Source: Candidatus Eiseniibacteriota bacterium
GTDB taxonomy: Bacteria > JAFGKV01
DNA: 21,094 bases
Direction: 5' to 3'
Assembly: GCA_025453925.1 (NCBI GenBank)
Contig: JALOPK010000016.1
Coordinates: forward strand, 1-21,094
Of the stretch, positions 1 to 7,492 are shown in pieces. Below the pieces are notes generated by a model. That model was not told where the DNA came from and searched no databases. It saw nothing but the letters and a program-made list of their open reading frames with translations. Each line of letters opens with the position of its first letter. The stretch's first letter is position 1. Position numbers and translations under genes: made by a program.

Positions 1-29
1 CGGCAGCAGACACCCAGCCGCCAGGGCAT
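1..29 (-). CDS. Possible start of a further operon gene, cut by window edge
   Basis: Just after the murC stop, an ATG at 29-27 on the minus strand opens a frame that stays open to the window edge (Met-Pro-Trp-Arg-Leu-Gly-Val-Cys-Cys). A GGGAG sits 8 bases upstream, inside the end of murC, which is a reasonable ribosome-binding site and fits the tight spacing of the rest of this operon. Only nine codons are visible, so no product can be suggested and the start itself is tentative. Confidence 0.25.
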
Positions 30-30
30 C

Positions 31-1437
31 TCAGCCACTCCCGATCTCAGCGATGAAACACCGGGCGAATGCGTCGAGATCTCCCGCGGTGAGGAACACC
101 ACGGTCAGCGCCGGACCCAGAAGTGGACACAAGAGATCGCGCAGGGCCTCCCATGAGCCCACGGCCTCTGCCCGCACGCCCGCGGCGTTCACCGCACCGC
201 ACAGCGCTTCACTGGTCACGCCGGGAACCTGACGTTCCCGCGCCGCGTAGATCGGCGTCAGGACTACACGGTCCGCATCGGCGAAGGAACGCGCGAAGTC
301 ATTGAACAGGATGGCGGTCCTCGAGTAGAGGTGGGGCTGAAACACCGCGATGATGGGGTTGCCCAGCGCCCTGGCGGTCGCGAGGGTAGCCCGGATCTCC
401 GTCGGGTGGTGGGCATAGTCGGTGATGAGGATTGCTCCGCCGGCGGTACCGAGGACTTCGAATCGTCGCTCGAGACCCGGATAGGTGGCCAGCCCTTCCC
501 CGATGGCCGCGGGCGGCGCGCCCAGCCTCCAGGCCCCAGCCGCGGCGAGGGCCGCATTGCAGGCATTGTGCATGCCGGGTACGGCAAGGGTGGCCTGGAT
601 CTCCGCGCCGTCCGGGAGACGGATCTCGACCCGGGGTCGCGGGCCTTCCCATCCGTTCACTTGGCACCTGACGTCGGCGTCATCCCCGGTCCCGCACCGG
701 AGTGTACCCACCGCCCGCAAGGAGCCCACCGGGCCGCCCGCTCCCTCGTCCCACGCCACGATGCCGATGCGAGCCCGCCGGGCGAACCGGCCAAACGCGG
801 CGGTGAGCGCGCCCACGGTCCCGTACACGTCCAAGTGCTCCGGCTCGATATTGGTGATGATCCCCAGATGCGGTCGCACCCGTTCGATGGTTCGGTCGAA
901 CTCGTCGGTCTCGAGAACCATCACCCCGCCTCCGCCGAGGAACCCCCCGTGATTCACACCCCTGATCACGCTTCCCACGACGTAGCCGGGCGCGTGTCCG
1001 GCGCAGGTGAGCAGATGGGCCAGAAGCGCCGTCACCGTGCTCTTCCCATGACTTCCCGCCACGCAGACCGATGGTATCGCTCTGGTGAACCGCGCCAGCA
1101 CCAGAGATCGGGGTACGGTCAGGAGGCGCCGGGTGCGGGCCTCGACCAGTTCCGGATGGTCCCGGCCGGCGGCGGCCGTGTAGACGACCGAGCGGGCGTC
1201 GCACAGATGGTCTCCGGCATCCTCTCCGGTCCACACGGTGACGCCCCTGCGACGCAGCGCATCCAGGCGCGGGGAGTCGCCGCGGTCGCACGCACTCACC
1301 TGCATTCCACAGTCGAGGAGCACCTCCGCCAGGGCGCTCATGCCGGCGCCTCCGGCGCCGAGAAGGTGGACGGGCTCAGACAGCCGGAGATGAGCGACAA
1401 TGCGTTGCTGATCGTTCATGAAGCCCGTTGCGCCCAT
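31..1437 (-). CDS. murC: UDP-N-acetylmuramate--L-alanine ligase (MurC)
   Basis: Cytoplasmic ATP-dependent ligase that adds L-alanine to UDP-N-acetylmuramic acid, the first peptide step of peptidoglycan synthesis. The 468-aa length fits the family. Visible motifs, in order, are the Rossmann UDP-binding loop GAGGAGMSAL (27-36), the ATP P-loop GSHGKST (128-134; many MurC have GTHGKTT), ETDEFD (176-181), NIEPEHLD (196-203), GMHNACN (288-294), DYAHHPTEI (340-348), PHLYSRT (368-374) and a C-terminal TAGDL (450-454). The DYAHHPTEI form and the length favour MurC over Mpl. The gene follows the cupredoxin-like gene by 8 bases and lies outside any visible division/cell-wall cluster. The start is uncertain: GGAGG directly abuts this ATG, and an in-frame ATG at 1419 is the alternative. 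Confidence 0.93.
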   Translation of the reverse strand: MGATGFMNDQQRIVAHLRLSEPVHLLGAGGAGMSALAEVLLDCGMQVSACDRGDSPRLDALRRRGVTVWTGEDAGDHLCDARSVVYTAAAGRDHPELVEARTRRLLTVPRSLVLARFTRAIPSVCVAGSHGKSTVTALLAHLLTCAGHAPGYVVGSVIRGVNHGGFLGGGGVMVLETDEFDRTIERVRPHLGIITNIEPEHLDVYGTVGALTAAFGRFARRARIGIVAWDEGAGGPVGSLRAVGTLRCGTGDDADVRCQVNGWEGPRPRVEIRLPDGAEIQATLAVPGMHNACNAALAAAGAWRLGAPPAAIGEGLATYPGLERRFEVLGTAGGAILITDYAHHPTEIRATLATARALGNPIIAVFQPHLYSRTAILFNDFARSFADADRVVLTPIYAARERQVPGVTSEALCGAVNAAGVRAEAVGSWEALRDLLCPLLGPALTVVFLTAGDLDAFARCFIAEIGSG

Positions 1438-1445
1438 CCTCCGCG

Positions 1446-2114
1446 CTATGGGTGCTCGGGGAGTGCGCCAGCGGGAGGAAGATCGGCCCTGATCAGATAG
1501 AAGTTGCGCTCGGCGGCCCGAGCGGGCGTCACCACCACCGAATCCGTCGCACTACCGATGCCCGGGTGCAGCACGCGGATCGCGCGGACACCGGGTGGTA
1601 TGCCGGCGACCAGGTAGCGCCCTGCTCCGTCGGTGGGGGCCCAACCCGCATGGTGTGTGACCAGGACATGGGCGATTTCGAGGTGGTGACCTGGCTGCGT
1701 ACACGTGAGGGTGAGCATACCCGGTTGATGCAGCGTCTTCGGAACCTCCAGGCCGGGGATGGTCAGAGCGATGCTGAAGACCCGGTCGCCCCGTTCTGAT
1801 GTCGCCTGCAGCCGGTGGATCGAGGAACTCCTGGAGATGATCCGCAGCACACCGCCCGGTTCGAGGACTTGGATCAGCGGAAACAAACCGTGCTCACCAA
1901 CGGTCAGTTGGCCCTCCGTGGCGGCCGCTCCGGAATCCGTGACGGCCGCTTCGGCCATCACCGCCGCGCCCGGAAGGGGAAGCCACGGCGCGCTGAGGGA
2001 GTCCCCCTGCACATAGACGACGCCCGTGACGCCGCCCGGGATCTCCTCGCCTGCGGCGGAGAGAACCGCACACGCCGCGACCAGCGCTCCCGCGAGACGG
2101 CAGCGGGGTCTCAT
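1446..2114 (-). CDS. Exported cupredoxin-like / carboxypeptidase-regulatory-domain protein
   Basis: A 222-aa protein with an N-terminal signal-like stretch (1-21, ending Ala-Ala-Gly), so probably periplasmic or secreted. Residues 27-150 look like the plastocyanin-like domain of proteins annotated as 'carboxypeptidase regulatory-like domain-containing'. His100 follows a Ser-rich strand, and Cys138 and His143/His144 lie in CTQPGHH, where related proteins have a C-x-x-H copper-ligand pair. No clear Met ligand is seen. Residues 155-205 (GWAPTDGAGRYLVAGIPPG onward) match the regulatory beta-sandwich pattern of a TD..GRY..GIPPG turn followed by a strand. The start overlaps the sulfatase stop as ATGA, so the two are probably translated together. 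Copper binding is inferred from residue pattern only; a structural role is equally possible. Confidence 0.6.
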   Translation of the reverse strand: MRPRCRLAGALVAACAVLSAAGEEIPGGVTGVVYVQGDSLSAPWLPLPGAAVMAEAAVTDSGAAATEGQLTVGEHGLFPLIQVLEPGGVLRIISRSSSIHRLQATSERGDRVFSIALTIPGLEVPKTLHQPGMLTLTCTQPGHHLEIAHVLVTHHAGWAPTDGAGRYLVAGIPPGVRAIRVLHPGIGSATDSVVVTPARAAERNFYLIRADLPPAGALPEHP

Positions 2115-3913
2115 GCCGGGCCCTCGTGCAGGTACCCGAGGGTCACCAGATGGCGCCGGGTGGCTTCGTCCATCGAGACGGCGGGAGCCTTACCGACTCT
2201 TGCACGATCCATCCAGTCCTGGAGTTCTGTGAGCATGCGGTGCGTCCGGGGATCAGCGCCGGAGCGGTTGTTCAGCTCCTCCGGATCAGCCATGAGATCA
2301 AAGAACATCGTGTCCACCTGCACGACCGAATAGGGAAGCCATGCACGCTGGAGCGACCAGAACGGCGTCCGCATGGTCGCCGCCCGGTGATCAGCGTGCT
2401 GGACAATCACAAGATCCCGCTCCCCCGGAGCACCCTCCAGGATCGTGCGGCCGAATGAGAACCCGCCAACTTCGGGGGATGGCGCGATGGAGAGGAGATC
2501 CGAGATCGTCGGGAGGAAATCGACCGTACTGATGACATCGTCGCGCCGCACGCCCTGGGGGACCAGCCCCGGCGCGTAGAAGATGAGCGGGATATGCACC
2601 TGCGGCCGGTAGAGCCCGATGTGATCGAAGTAGATGTCATGCTCGCCCATCGATTCACCGTGGTCGGCGGTAAGAACGATCAGCGTCTTGGATTCCAGGA
2701 GCCGGCCTCGCAGGGTGGCGAGCAGGCGCCCGATCTGCTGGTCGACGAACGCGACTTCCCCACGGTACATGGCTTCAGGGTAGGCGGGATTCGACATGCC
2801 CGCCAGCCACTGGGCGCCGACGGGACCGTGGTGAGTGAGATCGGAGCGGGTCGACAATGAGTCTGCCAAGCTCCTGGCGCCCGGCCTGACGGGGCCTTCG
2901 GGGGCGAACAGGCGCGCGAAGGAGTCGGGAGGAGTGTAGAGCATGTGGGGATCGAAGTAGTGGACCCACAGAAAGAAGGGGTGGATACCCTGGCCGCCCA
3001 GCCAGTCTGAGGCGCGCGCGGTGACCTCGTCGGCGCGCCATTCCCCTTCCGCGGGCGCCTGGAAGCTGTCGAAGCCCTGCGCCAGGCCGGAGAGATCCGG
3101 CGCGATGTGGCGTGCGGACACGACGGCAGCCGTCCGATAGCCATACCCCTTGAGCATCTCCGCCATGGTGGTGAAGCGCTGCTCCAGCGGGGTATTCAGG
3201 TTGTAGACGCGGTGTTCGCGGCCGTAGAGCCCGGTGAACAGAGTGGCCAGTGAGGGATTTGTCACGTTGAAGGCGGTGAAGGCCCGGCTGAACAGCGCGC
3301 CGCGCGCCGCGAGCCCGTCGATCACGGGAGTACGACCCAGGGAGTCGCCGTAGCAGCCCAGCCGGTCAGCCCGCAGCGCGTCGACGGTGATGAGTACCAG
3401 GCTGCTGGATCCCCGCGGTCTGACTGCAGAGGTCACCCGGGGAGCGACCCAGACCCCCCACCCTCCTGGCACGTCATCGGCAAGCGGCGAAAGAGACTCG
3501 AACCACAACTCAACGCTGGCACCGGCATAACGGGCCAGGTCGATGGTGACTTCGCCGAGGCGACGGCTCCTCGTGGTCTTCCGTGTCTCCCACAGCATCT
3601 CCGGGCTACGCCCCCTGGTCCGCACCGCCACCGAAAACCGCACGTCACCCCCGCCCGCAACCCCCTCGGGCAACATGGGTGCGAACCTGAGCCGGGCTCC
3701 AGGGGGCACCACCATGCGGGCCCGGAAGCCACCATCACCGGGCACCACGATGGCCGGGTGTGCGCCGGAGCCGAGACGGATAGTGGTGGGCTGTGCCCTC
3801 GCCCCGGAGGCAAGGGAATCGGAGAAGGTCGCCGCGAGGTCAAGAAACACCGGGTCGGACTGCCTCCCGCACCCCGCCGCCAGCACGGCGATCAGCAACA
3901 GCCCGCGGGTCAT
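2111..3913 (-). CDS. Sulfatase-fold lipoprotein with Thr at the formylglycine position
   Basis: A 600-aa alkaline-phosphatase-superfamily protein. A short hydrophobic start and lipobox LAAGC (lipidation at Cys15) indicate a lipoprotein. Residues 25-165 form a beta-rich domain, and the sulfatase domain runs from about 171 to 560. Metal-site motifs are LITVDALRADRLGCYG (174-189) and TADHGES (415-421), with His430 in YFDHIGLY. The nucleophile motif reads TNPSLATLFTG (218-228): where formylglycine sulfatases have C/S-x-P-S-R, this has Thr218-Asn-Pro-Ser-Leu. A Thr nucleophile is typical of superfamily phospho- and phosphoethanolamine transferases, so classic sulfate-ester hydrolysis is doubtful. 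It overlaps both neighbours by 4 bases, and glycosyltransferases lie directly upstream, so an envelope-glycan substrate is plausible but inferred. Confidence 0.85.
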   Translation of the reverse strand: MTRGLLLIAVLAAGCGRQSDPVFLDLAATFSDSLASGARAQPTTIRLGSGAHPAIVVPGDGGFRARMVVPPGARLRFAPMLPEGVAGGGDVRFSVAVRTRGRSPEMLWETRKTTRSRRLGEVTIDLARYAGASVELWFESLSPLADDVPGGWGVWVAPRVTSAVRPRGSSSLVLITVDALRADRLGCYGDSLGRTPVIDGLAARGALFSRAFTAFNVTNPSLATLFTGLYGREHRVYNLNTPLEQRFTTMAEMLKGYGYRTAAVVSARHIAPDLSGLAQGFDSFQAPAEGEWRADEVTARASDWLGGQGIHPFFLWVHYFDPHMLYTPPDSFARLFAPEGPVRPGARSLADSLSTRSDLTHHGPVGAQWLAGMSNPAYPEAMYRGEVAFVDQQIGRLLATLRGRLLESKTLIVLTADHGESMGEHDIYFDHIGLYRPQVHIPLIFYAPGLVPQGVRRDDVISTVDFLPTISDLLSIAPSPEVGGFSFGRTILEGAPGERDLVIVQHADHRAATMRTPFWSLQRAWLPYSVVQVDTMFFDLMADPEELNNRSGADPRTHRMLTELQDWMDRARVGKAPAVSMDEATRRHLVTLGYLHEGPA

Positions 3914-6390
3914 GAGCGCCCCGCCGAACGGAGGTAACGAATCTTGTCGATGCTTTGGGACACGATGGCGGAAGGCCCTCCACGGTGGTAGTAGTGCTTC
4001 ACGCGGCCCCAGTAGTAGCGTGCCCGGGTGAAGGGAGTCTGACGAGCCAACATCGCCTCCAGGTTGCGGATATGCACATCCTTGTCATACACGGCACGGC
4101 GGAGCGCCGCGGTCTCGATGGCGGCGGATGATCCCGCGAGAGTGACGGCCCGGGATCGGAAGGCCGGCTGGGCGCAAAACGCGGCCAGCGGTTCGATGGC
4201 CGAGTCCCATGACAAACGCTCACGGACGAGCCGTCGCGCATTCTCAGCCTTGCGCCGGACGTGCTCTTCGTCCGTGACCGCGGCACGCACCGCGGCACGG
4301 ATCTCCCCGGCATCGTTCGGATTCACCACCCACCCCGCGTCGAGCTGTCTGATCAGGTGGGCGAGATCGGCATAGTTGTTGTAGATGACGGGTAGGCCGC
4401 ACCACAGATACTCCACGGTCCGCGTGGTGAACGCCAGTTCCCTCTCGGGGTTGCGCGCCATAACGTCCATCGCCACGGTGGCGGCACCGTAAGCGCGGAG
4501 CAAATGATCGTGATCCACCATGCCATGAGCCCGTACCCGCGTGGAACTCTCGAGACGGCGCACCAGGGCCTCAAAACGACGGGTGTCCAGGGGGATGAAG
4601 GGGTGTCTACCGCCGTAGAGCTCCAGCCGCCCTGTGCCGGCGCGCTCCAACTCCTCCACCAGCACGGTCAGCGCCAGCGCGGGGTCCTGCCATGGCAGGA
4701 ACACGCCGCCGTACACGAACACGGGCTCGCCCGGGCGGAAGGATGACCGGGAAGGGGGTTCGGGGGACAGGGAGACCGGGACCTGGCGTATCATGTCGTC
4801 GCGGTACGGGACCCCTGCCATGAGCAGCCAGGGGATGAAATAGGATCGCTGACGGTCTCCCGCGCACGTGTAAAAATCCGCGCGGGCGATGCAGGCCAGT
4901 TTGGTCCGAATGTTGGTCTCCGGGTCAAGATGCCCCTGGATGGTTCGCTCCAAGAGGTGGGGGCCATGGAAGTCAAGGGCTACGGGTCGGGCACAATCGC
5001 CGAGTTGCTCCAGCAGCGGCCACCCGCACGCCACCACGACCTCCGCCCCGCTTGCGTGCACTACCTCGGGCAGGTTTCGCTCATCCCAGGCCAGATCGGT
5101 GATCGACTCAGGAACATCGGGATAGGACGCCAGTGCAGCCCGGGGCATGCTGAAGCTCACCTCGAAGCCGCGGGACCGTAGCCCCTGGCCGATGCCCCAC
5201 GCCCGCAGTCCCGCCCCGGTGGTCGGCAGGCCATCAAGGGGCAGAACGTCCGGACTCACGATCAGCACCCGTCGCACGGGGCCTGTGAGCACCCGCGCCA
5301 AACCGGTCCCTCCGAGCACCGCATGCTGCGCCTCCGCATAGGCGCGCCCGGGATGGATGGGTTCGGCCGGTTTGCCGAACATCGAGAGCACCTCCCGGTC
5401 GGTGCGGCGACGGTTCTCCTGAATGAACGCCCGCCGGTCACGCAGCGAGGGGAAGAGCGCAATGGCGGCGTTGACGGCCGCGAGGTGGGCCCCCCCTTCG
5501 GGGGTGAGCGACACCGAGTCCTGGGCCGGCGCGGGCGGCCAGACCAGATAGGCATCCCGTTGAATGGGGGCACCGGCGATGGCGCGAAGGCCGGCCAGAA
5601 GCAGAGCGCCGGTCAAGGCACGAGGGAGATCGGCGTCATCGTAGTTCTTGTACATGGAAAGCAACGCATTGCGCTCCAGAAGGAATCGCTTCTGTGCGCG
5701 GCTGAGCCGGGCCGCGGTTGCCCCATGCTGGTGATACGTCACCGACTCGGGCACCCAGCGCATGCTGAAACCAAGGATCGATGCCCTCCATCCGAAATCC
5801 ACATCCTCGTAGTAGGCAAAGAAATCCTCGTCAAACCCCCCGATCCTGAGGAAATCATCCCGCCGCACCAGCATGGCGCCGCCGTTGAGGAAGATGGCAT
5901 CATGAGCAGCGTACGCGGCGCGGTCACGCGAGACACCCAGACCGCGCTGGAAGGCCCGGCCTTCGAAGTTCAGATCGCCCCCGGCGAAATCCACCGTCTT
6001 TCCGTCCCACGAGAGGACCTTGCTGCCTGCGGCGATCCTCTCAGGGCTCTCCTCCAGCGCGGCCACGAGCGGCGCCAGCCAGTCGGGGTCGACCTTCATG
6101 TCGTTGTTGAGAAAGGCCACGTAGGCCGAGGCCACCACGCGTGCGCCGTGATTGCAGGCTGCGGCGAAGCCCACGTTTCGGTCGAGGTCGATGACGTGCA
6201 CGCCGGGAAACAAGGCCGGCACTTCCGACGCCGTCCCGTCGCGCGATCCATTGTCTATCACCAAAATCGAAAGCGCAGCGGGGGCATACCGGGTATTCAG
6301 GCAGAAGGGGAGGGTTCGCTTCAGCAGAGACAACCCGTCGTGACTTGGGATGACGATGGTGACACCGGGACGCGGTGTGGCCTCAGGCAT
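3910..6390 (-). CDS. Two-domain glycosyltransferase (GT2-GT4 fusion)
   Basis: An 826-aa cytoplasmic glycosyltransferase with two catalytic modules. Residues 9-260 are a GT2 domain: TIVIPSHDG (11-19), VIDNGSRDGT (44-53), the DXD-like FLNND (93-97) and GGFDEDFFAYYEDVDFGW (184-201), with the acceptor-side acidic residues. A linker (about 315-370) precedes a GT4/GT-B-like domain (about 373-735) with VLIVSP, a Gly-rich TTGAG loop, VFVYGGVF and RTVEYLWCGLPVI (657-669, the usual nucleotide-sugar region). The tail (760-826) is basic and amphipathic and could touch the membrane. The open frame continues 124 codons upstream, but that part lies inside the preceding glycosyltransferase gene. The ATG at 6390, overlapping that gene by 8 bases, starts right before the GT2 fold and is preferred. 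Donor and acceptor sugars cannot be read from sequence. Confidence 0.9.
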   Translation of the reverse strand: MPEATPRPGVTIVIPSHDGLSLLKRTLPFCLNTRYAPAALSILVIDNGSRDGTASEVPALFPGVHVIDLDRNVGFAAACNHGARVVASAYVAFLNNDMKVDPDWLAPLVAALEESPERIAAGSKVLSWDGKTVDFAGGDLNFEGRAFQRGLGVSRDRAAYAAHDAIFLNGGAMLVRRDDFLRIGGFDEDFFAYYEDVDFGWRASILGFSMRWVPESVTYHQHGATAARLSRAQKRFLLERNALLSMYKNYDDADLPRALTGALLLAGLRAIAGAPIQRDAYLVWPPAPAQDSVSLTPEGGAHLAAVNAAIALFPSLRDRRAFIQENRRRTDREVLSMFGKPAEPIHPGRAYAEAQHAVLGGTGLARVLTGPVRRVLIVSPDVLPLDGLPTTGAGLRAWGIGQGLRSRGFEVSFSMPRAALASYPDVPESITDLAWDERNLPEVVHASGAEVVVACGWPLLEQLGDCARPVALDFHGPHLLERTIQGHLDPETNIRTKLACIARADFYTCAGDRQRSYFIPWLLMAGVPYRDDMIRQVPVSLSPEPPSRSSFRPGEPVFVYGGVFLPWQDPALALTVLVEELERAGTGRLELYGGRHPFIPLDTRRFEALVRRLESSTRVRAHGMVDHDHLLRAYGAATVAMDVMARNPERELAFTTRTVEYLWCGLPVIYNNYADLAHLIRQLDAGWVVNPNDAGEIRAAVRAAVTDEEHVRRKAENARRLVRERLSWDSAIEPLAAFCAQPAFRSRAVTLAGSSAAIETAALRRAVYDKDVHIRNLEAMLARQTPFTRARYYWGRVKHYYHRGGPSAIVSQSIDKIRYLRSAGRS
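5783..5809. repeat. 27-nt exact repeat, copy 1 (in GT2 domain of the fusion)
   Basis: These 27 bases are identical to 6903-6929. In both places they encode the acidic EDVDFGW region of a GT2 domain, and the identity decays into near-matches on the downstream side. This marks the two GT2 domains as close paralogues; gene conversion or recent duplication of this patch is possible. Confidence 0.8.
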
Positions 6391-7492
6391 GAAACATCGT
6401 CTCGATGGACAGGGCGTCCATGACGGCCTTGTGGGCCGCCTCATAGGCCGGATTTCCCAAGAGCGGGGGAACGGAGAAGTCGCCGAACAAGGGCAGGATG
6501 TCGGCATCCGGACGACGGCGGAGCGCCTGTACCTGGGCACGTTTCCCCATCCAGAGGTCCCATGCGCCAAGGATGTCCTCCATGGCCAGGAGTTGTGCCA
6601 TGGAGATGCCTGAGACCGCGGTGGAGGGTTCTCGCGGCGCGACGGTGGGCAACCCGCCCGAAACCTCGAAGGGTGTCCCGTCGAACGCGGAGTAGGCCGC
6701 CGCACGGGCGAAGAGGGACAGCAGCGAACCTGCGCAGGCGCGCCAGACCGTATCGTCGCCATAGTTCTTGATCACGGCAGCCAGGGCATTGCGCTCATAC
6801 AGCCGCATCCGGGGAGGAAACGGGAGCCGGGAGGAGGTGCCCTGGTGGCGATGGCGCACGCGGGAGCGGGGAACGAGCCACACTTCGTACCCGGCCAACC
6901 AGGCCCTCCATCCGAAATCCACATCCTCGAAATAGGCGAAGAAGTCCTCGTCAAAGCCGCCCAGAGAGAGGAAGACCTCCCGTCTCACCAGCGCCGCGCC
7001 GCCGCAGACGAAGAGAGCCTTCCGGGGCTGCAGCGAACGGGGAGGAAGATCCTCGTCCCGGGCATGATGCGCGTGGCCCGTGTACGACAGAATCCCTCCG
7101 GCGAAGTCCAGACGTTCGCCCGTCCAGTCAGTGAGGACCGCGCCCGCCATCGCGGCGGATGGGTGCTCGCTCAGAACCTCCACCAGGGGCAGCAGCCACC
7201 CGGGCTCCACCGAGGTGTCGTTGTTCAGGATGGCCACGTACTCGCAGTCGGCAAGATGACGAATCCCGAGATTGTTGGGAGAGGCGAAACCCCGATTCTC
7301 GGCCAGACAGAGCGTTTCCACGCCCTTGCCGGCCAGCCACTCCCGGCTGGCGTCGGTGGAGGCATTGTCCACCACGGCGACCCGGTGTACGGGATCCGAG
7401 CCCGCCGTCGCTTCCAAGGCGGCGAAGAAATGCCCCAGGTGATCGAGGCCGTTGTAGGTGACCGTGACGACCCCGACGCGGGGATCGGTCAC
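6383..7492 (-). CDS. GT2 family glycosyltransferase
   Basis: A 369-aa GT-A fold glycosyltransferase, cytoplasmic or membrane-peripheral. Motifs are VGVVTVTYNG (6-15), VVDNASTDAS (40-49), the DXD-like ILNNDTSV (88-95) and GGFDEDFFAYFEDVDFGW (178-195), followed by the RMRLYERNAL segment typical of rhamnosyltransferase-like GT2 enzymes. The C-terminal region (about 325-362: a 'PLFGD...NPAYEAAHKAV' segment) resembles the linker of the downstream fusion ('SMFGK...GRAYAEAQHAV'), so the two share more than the catalytic domain. The start is GTG at 7492, overlapping the upstream stop as GTGA, with GAGGAG 3 bases upstream. It is the middle gene of a glycosyltransferase run; the sugar is unknown. Confidence 0.9.
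   Translation of the reverse strand: MTDPRVGVVTVTYNGLDHLGHFFAALEATAGSDPVHRVAVVDNASTDASREWLAGKGVETLCLAENRGFASPNNLGIRHLADCEYVAILNNDTSVEPGWLLPLVEVLSEHPSAAMAGAVLTDWTGERLDFAGGILSYTGHAHHARDEDLPPRSLQPRKALFVCGGAALVRREVFLSLGGFDEDFFAYFEDVDFGWRAWLAGYEVWLVPRSRVRHRHQGTSSRLPFPPRMRLYERNALAAVIKNYGDDTVWRACAGSLLSLFARAAAYSAFDGTPFEVSGGLPTVAPREPSTAVSGISMAQLLAMEDILGAWDLWMGKRAQVQALRRRPDADILPLFGDFSVPPLLGNPAYEAAHKAVMDALSIETMFHA
6903..6929. repeat. 27-nt exact repeat, copy 2 (in GT2 gene)
   Basis: Identical to 5783-5809 (see that entry). It encodes the same acidic motif of the neighbouring GT2 gene. Confidence 0.8.

Noticed and set aside
31-1437. Mpl (murein peptide ligase) instead of MurC
   Set aside because: The DYAHHPTEI motif, TAGDL ending and 468-aa length fit MurC better; some uncertainty remains without a tree.
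331-1500. Long plus-strand open frame opposite murC (389 aa)
   Set aside because: High-GC antisense shadow: low-complexity Gly/Arg/Pro/His-rich product without domain motifs, fully opposite a clear murC.
5323-6423. Plus-strand open frame opposite the GT2-GT4 gene (366 aa)
   Set aside because: Antisense shadow of well-supported glycosyltransferase sequence; no ribosome-binding site or recognisable domain.
6391-6762. N-terminal extension of the GT2-GT4 fusion (124 codons)
   Set aside because: It lies entirely inside the preceding GT2 gene, has shadow-like Pro/Ser/Arg composition, and the GT2 fold begins right after ATG 6390.
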